Source: Davidsoniella eucalypti (taxonomy: Eukaryota; Ascomycota; Sordariomycetes; Microascales; Ceratocystidaceae). Taken from it: DNA of 17,080 nt. Location of the stretch: contig RMBW01000269.1 in assembly GCA_004009845.1 (NCBI GenBank), forward strand, positions 8,995-26,074. The letters are read 5' to 3'. Positions 9,201 through 16,614 of the stretch are shown here, piece by piece. Position 1 is the stretch's first letter, and the number at the start of each line of letters is the position of its first letter. Under the pieces are notes generated by a model. The model saw nothing but the letters and a program-made list of their open reading frames with translations. It was not told the DNA's origin and did not search any database. The translations under genes and the position numbers were made by a program.

Positions 9201-9206
9201 TATAAG
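9201..9206 (+). promoter_or_regulatory. LTR-A TATA-like box
   Basis: TATAAG lies about 60 bases into the LTR. The same motif is conserved in LTR-B (minus strand, 12570-12575), and LTR-C has an ATAAATAGGG version at 16281-16290. This position fits the U3/R promoter of a short LTR. Confidence 0.45.
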
Positions 9207-9208
9207 TA

Positions 9209-9221
9209 GGGACCTATTCCC
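9209..9221 (+). repeat. Left 13-bp target-site duplication of LINE copy 4
   Basis: GGGACCTATTCCC at 9209-9221 recurs directly after the poly(A) tail at 9807-9819. The sequence is part of LTR-A and occurs once in LTR-B. Length and position fit target-primed reverse transcription. Confidence 0.92.
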
Positions 9222-9223
9222 CA

Positions 9224-9652
9224 CACTATCGGTCTCTTGGTAAGACAGGAGTGAGTGATCTGAAACCAATAGAGGGCGAGAAGAGGCTGACAACAGCCTA
9301 CTATCAACTTCTAACGGGGAAGGGCGCTTACCTGCCGTACCTAAAGACCATAGGCAAGGTATCGAGTAGCATGTGTCGTCATTGTCAGCTGGACATTGAA
9401 ACTATTCAGCACCTGGTGTTGGACTGTGATATGTGGCTTGAGCAAAGACAAGAGTTGAAAGACGTCTGTGATGGTGAGATAAAGATGGAAGATCTATTTA
9501 GTAAGGCGAAGCACCAGCAAGCCTTGTTAGTATTTCTGAAAAAAACAGGAATAGGGGGAAGAAACTGGGGTCGAGTGGAGGAAGTGACCAACGATGGTGT
9601 TGCCGGTGAGGGTGAACCAGTCGCACTTCGTGATGATTCGTGGTGTTGTTGA
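9224..9652 (+). pseudogene. LINE copy 4 ORF2 C-terminal fragment with CCHC finger
   Basis: The frame is open from the truncation point to TGA at 9650. It encodes the tail of ORF2 only: HYRSLGK, then the region leading to a CX2CX8HX4C finger (MCRHC through LVLDC), then a charged tail ending in RDDSWCC. Such a C-terminal finger is typical of I/Tad1-type ORF2 proteins and is thought to help bind element RNA or DNA. A GTG at 9251 is not a real start. This fragment shows how copy 3's ORF2 would end without its LTR insertion. Confidence 0.85.
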
Positions 9653-9786
9653 TTTTCTTTGTGTTTTTCCTTATGTTTTTTATGTTTTGTGTTATGTTTC
9701 TACTTGTTTTCTGTTATGTTTTTAATGTTTTATTTGCTTTTATTTTATATCTTCATAGCTCTATAGCTCCATAAGATTAATGAATT
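9653..9786 (+). other. LINE copy 4 3' UTR
   Basis: A T-rich 134-base stretch runs between the ORF2 stop and the poly(A) tail. It has loose repeats of a TTTTATGTTT type. It matches the copy 3 3' UTR (about 11950-12061, minus strand) but holds roughly 20 extra bases in the middle. It is the presumed RT recognition region for priming. Confidence 0.8.
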
Positions 9787-9918
9787 AAAAAAAAAAAAAA
9801 AAAAAAGGGACCTATTCCCGCCGATTATTAGTCTTAGTTTCTCTTTCTCCTTCATCGGTCTCAATCGAACTACTCTTTTACGACCAGTTTTCATCGCAAC
9901 TCCTCGTATATCGTCTCA

Positions 9919-9923
9919 GAGTA
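9919..9923 (+). repeat. Right 5-bp target-site duplication of LTR-A (GAGTA)
   Basis: This is the partner of 9135-9139. Chromovirus 1 pol continues with CAC at 9924. Confidence 0.9.
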
Positions 9924-10858
9924 CACCAACTCCTCGCCCCTGCCGACTCAGGAGACAACCTGGTCGTAATCAACGCAGTCTGGTCCAACGTTCCAGACCT
10001 GGACGCAGCCTCAGACGGGGTCGCCACGCAGGTCGCACTACCTTCCCCGTTTGCAGACCCCGACCTCACAGCCCTCTGGACTCAAGCCCTGGCCTCCAAC
10101 AACCGATGGTGGCTAGCCCGTTCCCTTGTCCAAGAAGCAGCTAGGTCTTTTCCCTCAGCATGGGGCCTGCAATGGCAAATCAGCGAATGCTCCGTGGACG
10201 ACTTAGGCCTCCTTCGTTGGCGCAACAGACTATGGATCCCCCGTTTTGAACCCTTACGCACCAAACTGATCCAGACTGTCCATGACTCCCACTTGTCAGG
10301 ACACCCTGGTCGCGAAATTACCAGGGACCTAGTCGCGCGCGAATATACTTGGCCAGGACTCACCAACGATGTCCGGCAATTCGTCTCCAATTGCACCACT
10401 TGCGGAAAGAGCAAGTATTGGCGAGAACAGAAGCGCGGTCTCCTCAAGCCCCTTCCAATCCCATCACGCCACTGGTCCGAGCTGGCCATGGACTTTATTG
10501 GCCCCCTACCTCCATCCAAGGGCCACCTCTTTATTCTCGGGATCACCGATAGACTATCCAAGTCTCAAATCCTCGTCCCCATGTCAGACACCTCGGCCGA
10601 AGCGACGGCCCGAGCCCTCATTACCCATGTCTTCGTCCACCACGGTTTTCCCACGGCCATTGTATCAGACCGTGGACCACAGTTCTCTTCATTATTTTGG
10701 GGCGAAGTCTGCAGGCGCTTCAGCATCACACGACGCCTTTCCACAGCCTTCCATCCACAAACGGATGGCGCCCAAGAACGAAGTAACCAAGAAGTTGAGA
10801 CCTTCCTTCGCATTTTTTGCTCCTTCGCACAGGACGACTGGGCCGAATTACTACCCAA
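9924..10858 (+). pseudogene. pol: Chromovirus 1 Pol part 2: integrase N-terminal and catalytic domains
   Basis: This is the continuation of pol, in phase with 9139 once LTR-A and one TSD are ignored. About 90 residues of connection come first. Then comes the HHCC zinc domain (HDSHLSGH, then CTTC) and the DD35E catalytic core: Asp in LAMDFIGPLP, Asp in IVSDRGPQF and Glu in DGAQERSNQ, with 35 residues between the last two. The core inserts cDNA into chromatin. The frame breaks at about 10857-10859, where one base has been lost after ELLP, and the C-terminal part continues in another frame. A GTG at 10194 is internal and not a start. Confidence 0.9.
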
Positions 10859-11695
10859 GCCCAAATTGCACTCAACAACCGCACGGTTTCCAGCACAGGC
10901 CTAGCGCCCTTCTTCGCTACCCACGGCTACAACATGTCCATAGTGGAACCATCACCATCCACTGACCCAGCCTCCACACGATCCCCCGTCCACGACGCAC
11001 AAGCATTCCTAGACAAAATCAGCAATGCATCGGGATTCGCGCAAGTAGCCATAGCCTCCGCACAGGACTACCAGGAAACCGCAGCCAACCGCCGTCGCCA
11101 GCCAGCCTCGCAATTCAAGATTGGAGACAAAGTCTTCCTGAAAACGGAAAATCTCTCATCCTTGAGACCATCTAAGAAATTAGATTGGCTGGCACGCCGC
11201 TACACGGTCACAGGCCTCGTAGGTTCCCATGCAGTCCGACTGGACGTCCCCGGCTTGGTCCACCCTGTCTTTCACGTGAACAAGGTCCGTCACGCCTTCA
11301 ACAACCCCCTACCTTCTCAAGTGCTCCAAGACGATGAACCCGAAGCCATTACGAGAGACGAAGCATACGGCGACGATTCTCTAGCTGAAGGGGAATTCCG
11401 AGTTGAGGAAATCGTCCGCCAGCGTAAGTACCGCGGCCACGAACAGGCACTAGTTAAGTGGTCAGGTTACCAGGACCCCACTTGGGAACCAGTAGAACAC
11501 GTCGAAAGTACCCTCGCTTGGCGCATCTTCCTGGATCGCTCCCTAGTCACCGCGTCCTCAGCCATTATTGAGCAAGTTAGCACAGTCCCATCGGACCAAG
11601 CCGCATCCCCACAGCCACCCACCCACATGCAACATCAAGGGGGGGAGGAATCATCAGACTCATTATTTTCGTATTGGCACGGTACCACTCACTAA
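10859..11695 (+). pseudogene. pol: Chromovirus 1 Pol part 3: integrase C-terminus and chromodomain
   Basis: It begins AQIALNN right after the one-base frameshift and runs to TAA at 11693. A GPY/F-like module lies around RPSKKLDWLARRYTVTGLVG. A chromodomain follows (FRVEEIV ... ALVKWSGY...TWEP), keeping the aromatic residues of the Trp and Tyr cage positions. In chromoviruses this domain tethers the integrase to modified histones, often in heterochromatin. The last 60 residues are Ser/Gln-rich. The codons upstream of 10859 in this frame overlap the integrase core and are not native. Confidence 0.9.
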
Positions 11696-11867
11696 GTAAC
11701 ATTCAATCGGCGCTACCGCCACTCGGAGTTTACCGTATTTACGATACTCCTTATTTTTCCGCAGCACTCCCTGCGCCATTTTTTTTTAAGACAAACTTAA
11801 TTTGTCAGCATGTATTATAGATTTTTCAGTTAGAATTAGTTAGTCTGCCGAGGGGGGAGGGGGCTAA
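11696..11867 (+). other. Chromovirus 1 3' untranslated region
   Basis: A non-coding spacer runs between the pol stop and the 3' LTR. It holds a small inverted repeat (GACAAA...TTTGTC, about 11791-11807) and ends in the polypurine tract. No gene is seen. Confidence 0.7.
11850..11863 (+). promoter_or_regulatory. Chromovirus 1 polypurine tract
   Basis: Fourteen purines (GAGGGGGGAGGGGG) sit four bases before the TG of the 3' LTR. This is the expected primer site for plus-strand DNA synthesis and it fixes the LTR start at 11868. Confidence 0.85.
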
Positions 11868-11931
11868 TGTCACGGGCTAAGGCCCAGTTGGTATTTGTCT
11901 AGGTATTTACCTAGTCAGATAAACGGCTATA
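11868..11931 (+). mobile_element. Chromovirus 1 3' LTR, first 64 bases
   Basis: It starts TGTCACGGGC directly after the polypurine tract and is cut at 11931 by the poly(T) of minus-strand LINE copy 3. Its first bases resemble LTR-C (both contain CTAAGGCCCA just after TGT). A perfect 7-bp hairpin with a 2-nt loop lies at 11899-11914. The rest of the LTR should be beyond the right edge. Confidence 0.85.
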
Positions 11932-12061
11932 TTTTTTTTTTTTTTTTTTAATTCATTAATCTTATGGAGCTAAAGAGCTATGAAGATGTAAAATAAAAGC
12001 AAATAAAACAATAAAAACATACAAGAAAACATAAAAAACATAAGGAAAAACACAAAGAAAA
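11932..12061 (-). other. LINE copy 3 3' UTR and poly(A) tail
   Basis: About 112 bases of T-rich 3' UTR (sense strand) end in an 18-base A tail, which appears as poly(T) at 11932-11949. It is homologous to the 3' UTR of copy 4 with a small internal deletion. The join to chromovirus LTR at 11931/11932 marks the insertion site. Confidence 0.88.
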
Positions 12062-12450
12062 TTAACGACACCACAAATCATCACGAAGTGCGACTGGTTC
12101 ACCCTCACCGGCAACACCATCATTGGTCACTTCCTCCACTCGACCCCAGTTTCTCCCTCCTATTCCTGTTTTTTTCAGAAATACTAGCAAGGCTTGCTGG
12201 TGCTTCGCCTTACTAAATAAGTCTTCCATCTTTATCTCACCATCGCAAACGTCTTTCAACTCTTGCCTTTGCTCAAGCCACATATCACAGTCCAACACCA
12301 AGTGCTGAATAGTTTCAATGTCCAGCTGACAATGACGACACATGCTACTTGATACCTTGCCTATGGTCTTTAGGTACGGCAGGTAAGCGCCCTTCCCCGT
12401 TAGAAGTTGATAGTAGGCTGTTGTCAGCCTCTTCTCACCCTCAATCGGTT
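12062..12450 (-). pseudogene. LINE copy 3 ORF2 C-terminal remnant with CCHC finger
   Basis: This is the part of ORF2 cut off by LTR-B. It runs from KPIEGEK through the CX2CX8HX4C finger to a TAA at 12062-12064. A longer frame reading into LTR-B from 12595 is an artefact of the insertion. It closely matches the tail in copy 4 and has no internal stop, so the damage to copy 3 ORF2 appears to be the LTR insertion alone. Confidence 0.85.
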
Positions 12451-12455
12451 TCAGA
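12451..12455 (-). repeat. Left 5-bp target-site duplication of LTR-B (TCAGA)
   Basis: TCAGA at 12451-12455 is repeated at 12637-12641. Copies 1 and 4, which lack the LTR, have this site once. Confidence 0.92.
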
Positions 12456-12636
12456 TGAGACGATATACGAGGAGTTGCGATGAAAACTGGTCGTAAAAGA
12501 ATAGTTCGATTGAGACCGATGAAGGAGAAAGAGAAACTAAGACTAATAATCGGCGGGCATAGGTCCCTACTTATAGCCGATTCTAGTACTGACAAGGAAT
12601 GCCTTGGCTAACCTTACTAGGCCTTAGTCTCTTACA
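12456..12636 (-). mobile_element. Solo LTR (LTR-B) inside LINE copy 3 ORF2
   Basis: This 181-bp LTR is in minus orientation, with TG...CA ends and a perfect TCAGA target duplication. It is almost identical to LTR-A. The empty site is visible in LINE copies 1 and 4. It is a solo LTR: no internal region remains. It supplies the premature stop of copy 3 ORF2. Confidence 0.95.
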
Positions 12637-15600
12637 TCAGATCACTCACTCCTGTCTTACCAAGAGACCGATAGTGATTCCCAAGTTTGTCGATATCGCG
12701 GTTGATTAGTGTGTCCCAGAGGTTGAAGATGTTCTCTTTAATCTTTTTCTTGATATACCCAGTGGTTGCAATAGAGGTGCATACTCTTTTTTCAAGAGCC
12801 TCCTTTGCAAGCTTATCCACTATCTCATTTCCTTCTATTCCGACATGTCCAGGGCACCAGTGTATTTCTATACTGGTGTCGAGGTCCTGAAGGTTTAGCT
12901 TCTCTATGAGGTTCGTGAATATACCAGGTTTCCGTACTCTTTGGATGGCAGCTTGGCTATCGACAAAGATCAGGACTCGTTTCCGTAGTGGCAGTTTTCG
13001 AACGTAGCAAAGGGCTCTGTAGATCGCATAGCTTTCGCAGTCTGCAACCTCAGTGTAAGGACCCAAGGCATTTGCCTCTTGAAACCGCACCGTGTTATTA
13101 TCCATATCGACAAAGGCATAGGAGGATTTATCACCCTCCATAGACCCGTCAGTGTACAAACAATAGGCTTCGCCCAACCATAGGGTTGCTAGGGTTGCCA
13201 GGTGGATTTCCTTTGCTTCTTCTTTTTTGACCATTGGAATGTGTGTTGTGATTGGGGTACGTTTGGCCCATGGTGCCTCCCATACAATTTTAGCTCGCTG
13301 AAGTGCCTTGAAAGGTATCAGGTACTTGATGTCCACGGCAATTGCTTGCACTTGTGACTCTCGCTTCAATTTGTAGGGACCCAAGATACCAAGAGACTCA
13401 AAGTCAGACTCCGAGTTCAGATGGTCCTTGGTGGGTTGGGCGCAATGACGTATGGGGTGGTGTTTAGGGAATTGTAAAAGTCTTGTTCCGTACTTGAGGT
13501 TATTCCATTCCAAGTTGATCTCAACTGGTTTAATGCCAGCCTCTATTTCACAAGCCCTTTTCGGAGCCTGCTTGTAGGTGCCAAGCATCATGGAAATCGC
13601 CAAACTTTGTACTTTTTCAAGGTGTTTCTTGAGGGAAATGGGCTTCATTTTTGTCCACCAGAGGATCGAACCGTACTCCATGATAGGACGAATCACAGCT
13701 TGGTATAACTGTCTAGTTGCTTTCGCACTCAGACCGCTATACTTTCGCGAAATCCGTTGAATTCCCATTAGGGTTCTGGTTGCTTTAAGGGTTCTGTCTT
13801 GGACATGCTCGCTGAAATTCAGCTGACAGTCTAGCCATATTCCTAGCCACTTGATCTTCTCTGACGGTTGTATTGTCGTCCCTAGGACGTCTATGTGTTC
13901 ATTGCTTACTGCTTTACTCCTTGTTAAATGCAGAAGCTCAGTCTTGGAACTCTCAAACTCGACGGAACTCTCGTCGGCTTGCCTGGTGAGATCTTCAACG
14001 ATGGCCTCTAGAGCTCTGCAATTTCTTGCAAAGCTTTTGGAAGCCACCGTAATCAGAATATCATCAATGTATGAGAGCTGAATGCCATGAACTGGGATGG
14101 ATTGGGGGATGTTGATGTGTATAAGTCTCGAATAAATCAAGAACAGAATGGGGGAAATTGGGCTGCCTTGCGGTATGCCCTGGTCAATAGTAAAGAAGTT
14201 TGTTCGTTTGCCATCAAAACATATCTGGACCTTCCTCTTTTGAAGGAAGGCTGCAATCCATTGGGTGCAGTTATTCGGAAGACCTAGATCTCTGCAGTGC
14301 CATAGTAGGGTATCCCTATTAACATGGTCGAACGCGCCTTTGATATCAAGTAGTGCAATACTCGATTTCAGGCCCTGTTCTTTCCATGACTTGACTTGGT
14401 CCATGAGAACCATTGCTGCATCGATCGTCGATCGTTGTTTCCGTCCGCCAAACTGCGTTGGGTGAAGCAGGTCGTCCTTTGTTGCAGCCAAGAAACCAAG
14501 TCTCTGTGCAAAAATTCGTTCCAATACTTTACCTAAGCAGTTCAGCAGCGTGATAATCCGATATGCCTTGATACGGGAATAGTCTGGCTTGTTGGGTTTT
14601 TTCAATATCACTCCAATGCCCTGGCGCCACACCGTAGGACACTGTCCTTTAGTGAATAGCTCCGTGTAGACATAGTGGAAGACCTCGGGGATAGCCCTAT
14701 AAGCATTTTGGATCATTTGGAAATTAATCCCATCTGGTCCAGCAGACTTCTTAGGGTTTGAGGTCATGATAGCTCTTTCAATCTCAATGGTAGAGATGTT
14801 AGGCCAAGGCCATTTCGAGTTCTCGTGATGTGGGATTGGTAGAGTGTCTTCGTCCTCAAGGGACTCACCTTTTTCGCCGCCCACAAGATTCAGTAGCATC
14901 TTAGCTTTGTCGTCGAAAGACTCCGCCTTGACACCATTTTCCTCGAGTGGTTGTATATACGAGTCGGTTGTGGGTTTCGTGTATCTCATAGCAGTGAAGA
15001 CTTCGTCGCCGGTTGCTTGTTCTAAGAAAGAATTGAAATAGTTAGCTTTGGTTTTGATAATGGCATGGAAATACCTGTTTCGTTTTTCTTTGTACTCCGT
15101 CAGACAGATCTTATCCTTCTTCCAATGTCGTTCGGCCCTCAGGAAGGACTTCCTCAATAGCTTGAGTTCGTCGTTCCACCAAGGCTTACTCCGGGGGCAG
15201 ATGCGAGCCTTCGGCATCACCTCTGCGCAGGTATCCTGGATGGCGGCGGTCAGAATGGCCGCCAGATCCGGTCGAGTATCTCTTTTTTTGAGATTTTCTA
15301 ATACTAATGCCTCCTTTTTTTTGAGGCTGTCTCTGAACTGTTTCCAGTCCGTTTTTTTCAAGTTATATATTGTTTTTTCCTTCTCTTTTTCGTTTTTTCG
15401 GGCGTCGTGGAACTGCAATTTAATGCACTGGTGATCCGAACCGTGGAGACCTTCACACGTCCAACTAGTTTTCGTTTGCTTCATCTGCCCAGTGAGGAAG
15501 GCGAGATCGATGATTGATGTTTTCTGCGACCTGGTGGTGAAGAAAGTGCCCCTGTTGACCAGAGCATTCTCGGGATCCACTACCAAGTCAGCATTGTTCC

Positions 15601-16108
15601 TCTGCAACCAACCAACGACTTCATCTGCATGCTGTGATTGCTCACAGTTCACAGACCACCATGGATGATGGGTGTTGAAGTCCCCGACGATGATGCCATT
15701 CCCAACCTGCCATTGCTGGACAAGTGGGTGCGGTAAAAGGGGCTGGGTCGGATGGTTGTAGAGGTTGACCAATAATGGTTGCGCGTCGATATGAAGTCTT
15801 ATGCATTGAATGTCGCTGCTTGCGATGTCGAGAGGCTTTTCTATTGTGAAGTCAATGTCCTTTTGGATATAGGTCACGACCCTTGGTCTTGTTAGCAAAG
15901 TTAGAGCTGGTTTGACGGTGTGAAAGTTTTGGTGGTCCTGGAAAATCCATTTGCCTTCTTTTTGCCATACCCAGGGTTCCTGAATGCACAATATCTCAAC
16001 TCCCTGCCTTATTGCTAAGTCAAAGAGATGATCTAAAATGCCTTTACGCTTTCCCTGATTGTGCTGAAATATCGTAAGTTTCCTAAACATATTCAACGAT
16101 GGTGACAT
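12632..16108 (-). CDS. LINE copy 3 ORF2 polyprotein: APE endonuclease, RT, RNase H
   Basis: This is the enzyme of target-primed reverse transcription. The ATG at 16108 overlaps ORF1 by 26 nt and opens 1158 codons. The APE endonuclease has Asn17, Glu44, GDFN at 142-145, Asp201 and SDH at 224-226. RT spans about 490-770 with Asp588 (LLDIKGAFD), GIPQGSP at 644-650 and YIDD at 680-683. RNase H has Asp987, Glu1025, Asp1050 and Asp1098. All catalytic residues I can check are present. The stop is not native: after VSDL the frame enters LTR-B and terminates at the TAA inside its TGTAAG end. About 129 C-terminal residues with the CCHC finger lie in frame on the other side (12062-12450), so the intended protein is about 1286 residues. 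Confidence 0.92.
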   Translation of the reverse strand: MSPSLNMFRKLTIFQHNQGKRKGILDHLFDLAIRQGVEILCIQEPWVWQKEGKWIFQDHQNFHTVKPALTLLTRPRVVTYIQKDIDFTIEKPLDIASSDIQCIRLHIDAQPLLVNLYNHPTQPLLPHPLVQQWQVGNGIIVGDFNTHHPWWSVNCEQSQHADEVVGWLQRNNADLVVDPENALVNRGTFFTTRSQKTSIIDLAFLTGQMKQTKTSWTCEGLHGSDHQCIKLQFHDARKNEKEKEKTIYNLKKTDWKQFRDSLKKKEALVLENLKKRDTRPDLAAILTAAIQDTCAEVMPKARICPRSKPWWNDELKLLRKSFLRAERHWKKDKICLTEYKEKRNRYFHAIIKTKANYFNSFLEQATGDEVFTAMRYTKPTTDSYIQPLEENGVKAESFDDKAKMLLNLVGGEKGESLEDEDTLPIPHHENSKWPWPNISTIEIERAIMTSNPKKSAGPDGINFQMIQNAYRAIPEVFHYVYTELFTKGQCPTVWRQGIGVILKKPNKPDYSRIKAYRIITLLNCLGKVLERIFAQRLGFLAATKDDLLHPTQFGGRKQRSTIDAAMVLMDQVKSWKEQGLKSSIALLDIKGAFDHVNRDTLLWHCRDLGLPNNCTQWIAAFLQKRKVQICFDGKRTNFFTIDQGIPQGSPISPILFLIYSRLIHINIPQSIPVHGIQLSYIDDILITVASKSFARNCRALEAIVEDLTRQADESSVEFESSKTELLHLTRSKAVSNEHIDVLGTTIQPSEKIKWLGIWLDCQLNFSEHVQDRTLKATRTLMGIQRISRKYSGLSAKATRQLYQAVIRPIMEYGSILWWTKMKPISLKKHLEKVQSLAISMMLGTYKQAPKRACEIEAGIKPVEINLEWNNLKYGTRLLQFPKHHPIRHCAQPTKDHLNSESDFESLGILGPYKLKRESQVQAIAVDIKYLIPFKALQRAKIVWEAPWAKRTPITTHIPMVKKEEAKEIHLATLATLWLGEAYCLYTDGSMEGDKSSYAFVDMDNNTVRFQEANALGPYTEVADCESYAIYRALCYVRKLPLRKRVLIFVDSQAAIQRVRKPGIFTNLIEKLNLQDLDTSIEIHWCPGHVGIEGNEIVDKLAKEALEKRVCTSIATTGYIKKKIKENIFNLWDTLINRDIDKLGNHYRSLGKTGVSDLM
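12637..12641 (-). repeat. Right 5-bp target-site duplication of LTR-B (TCAGA)
   Basis: This is the partner of 12451-12455. Confidence 0.92.
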
Positions 16109-16173
16109 GCTTCGCGGCGAAGTGGACTGGCTGAGTCAGGCAGTGCTTCGCTTCTTGTTGGGTTCGTACAGTG
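16083..16173 (-). pseudogene. LINE copy 3 ORF1 C-terminal remnant
   Basis: The last 29 or so codons of ORF1 (from about TVRTQQEAKHC to VEYV) end at TAG 16083-16085, overlapping the ORF2 ATG by 26 nt exactly as in copies 1 and 2. The upstream part is cut off by LTR-C. A longer frame from 16311 through the LTR is in the wrong phase and is not real. Confidence 0.8.
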
Positions 16174-16352
16174 TGAGACGATATACGAGGATTTGCGAGG
16201 AAAAATGGTCGTAAAGATGAATTGAATTGAGACCGATGAGGGAGAAAGAGAAACTAAGACTAAACTACGAGGGAATCGGTCCCTATTTATGTCAAAGTCA
16301 AGTAGGGCCAAGGCATGACTTGGCCAATACTGATGGGCCTTAGACCCTTACA
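16174..16352 (-). mobile_element. LTR-C, 3' LTR of chromovirus 2
   Basis: This 179-bp LTR has TG...CA ends (on the minus strand it begins TGTAAGGGTC and ends CGTCTCA). It is clearly homologous to LTR-A and LTR-B but more diverged, above all in its first half. An ATAAATAGGG TATA-like element lies at 16281-16290. It abuts LINE copy 3 at one end and a polypurine tract at the other, so it is the 3' LTR. The bases next to it in the LINE, CAGTG (16169-16173), are the predicted TSD. Confidence 0.9.
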
Positions 16353-16614
16353 ATAGTCTCCCCCCCCACCGGCAGAAAAAAATTTACTAATTTTACAACG
16401 AAAACCCATAAAAACTCCTTCAAACAACCAATACAATATGACAAATAACAGAAAACAAGATGAACCATGGTAACAATCCAATAAAACAAAAATAACACTT
16501 TCCAAACAGGGTAAAGATACCGGAAGCGGTAGGCGCCCAGGGGGCGCAAGCGGTCGTCGTGGCGCAGTGGTCTGCGGCATAGCCTCCAGCGGGGAGGATT
16601 GCGTGTGTCGAGGG
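16353..16614 (-). other. Chromovirus 2 3' untranslated region
   Basis: A non-coding stretch runs between the decayed chromodomain and LTR-C. The part next to the polypurine tract is A/T-rich, and the part near 16520-16610 is G/C-rich with several short hairpins. No gene is recognised. Confidence 0.65.
16358..16370 (-). promoter_or_regulatory. Chromovirus 2 polypurine tract
   Basis: On the minus strand GGTGGGGGGGGAG lies five bases before the LTR-C start. It has the same layout as in chromovirus 1 and sets the orientation and the 3' LTR identity. Confidence 0.8.

Larger units (their letters stand above)
9224..9806 (+). mobile_element. LINE copy 4, severely 5'-truncated, plus strand
   Basis: Only the last 583 bases of the LINE are present: the end of ORF2, the 3' UTR and a tail of 20 A (9787-9806). 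Two extra bases (9222-9223) separate the left TSD from LINE sequence. The 5' truncation, oligo(A) tail and 13-bp TSD are the hallmarks of LINE insertion. It is in the opposite orientation to copies 1-3 and lies inside solo LTR-A. Confidence 0.93.
9140..9918 (+). mobile_element. Solo LTR (LTR-A), interrupted by LINE copy 4
   Basis: It begins TGTAAGAGAC and ends ATCGTCTCA, with the TG...CA ends of LTRs. After removing LINE copy 4 and its duplication it is 181 bp. It is nearly identical to LTR-B in LINE copy 3 (two differences seen) and more distantly related to LTR-C. The flanking 5-bp duplication shows it is a solo LTR left by recombination between the two LTRs of a full element. A TATA-like TATAAG lies at 9201-9206. 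It splits the chromovirus 1 pol gene. Confidence 0.93.
6948..11931 (+). mobile_element. Chromovirus 1 (Ty3/gypsy LTR retrotransposon), host of the nest
   Basis: On the plus strand: gag C-terminus, protease, RT, RNase H remnant, integrase, chromodomain, 3' UTR, polypurine tract and 64 bases of the 3' LTR. The 5' LTR and gag N-terminus are displaced past the left edge by LINE copies 1 and 2. Bases 9140-9923 are not part of it; they are LTR-A (with LINE copy 4 inside) plus one TSD copy. The 3' LTR is cut at 11931 by LINE copy 3. The order RT-RNase H-integrase plus a C-terminal chromodomain defines the chromovirus branch. Confidence 0.92.
11932..16173 (-). mobile_element. LINE copy 3, with intact endonuclease-RT-RNase H ORF2
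   Basis: On the minus strand it has the last 30 codons of ORF1, full ORF2 and a 3' UTR with an 18-base A tail (poly(T) at 11932-11949). It sits in the 3' LTR of chromovirus 1. ORF2 is interrupted near its end by solo LTR-B. At 16173 the LINE stops exactly where LTR-C begins, so it is more likely interrupted by chromovirus 2 than 5'-truncated. Its ORF1 and leader probably continue beyond the window. Confidence 0.92.

Noticed and set aside
9140..9918. Possibility that LTR-A is part of chromovirus 1 (an internal LTR)
   Set aside because: It has its own TG...CA ends and a GAGTA target duplication, differs from the chromovirus 1 LTR at 11868, and interrupts pol in mid-codon-series with the frame restored on removal.
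12450..12595. N-terminal extension of the LINE copy 3 tail frame, reading through LTR-B
   Set aside because: The codons are LTR sequence. The 5-bp target duplication shows they were inserted, so this is not a gene start.
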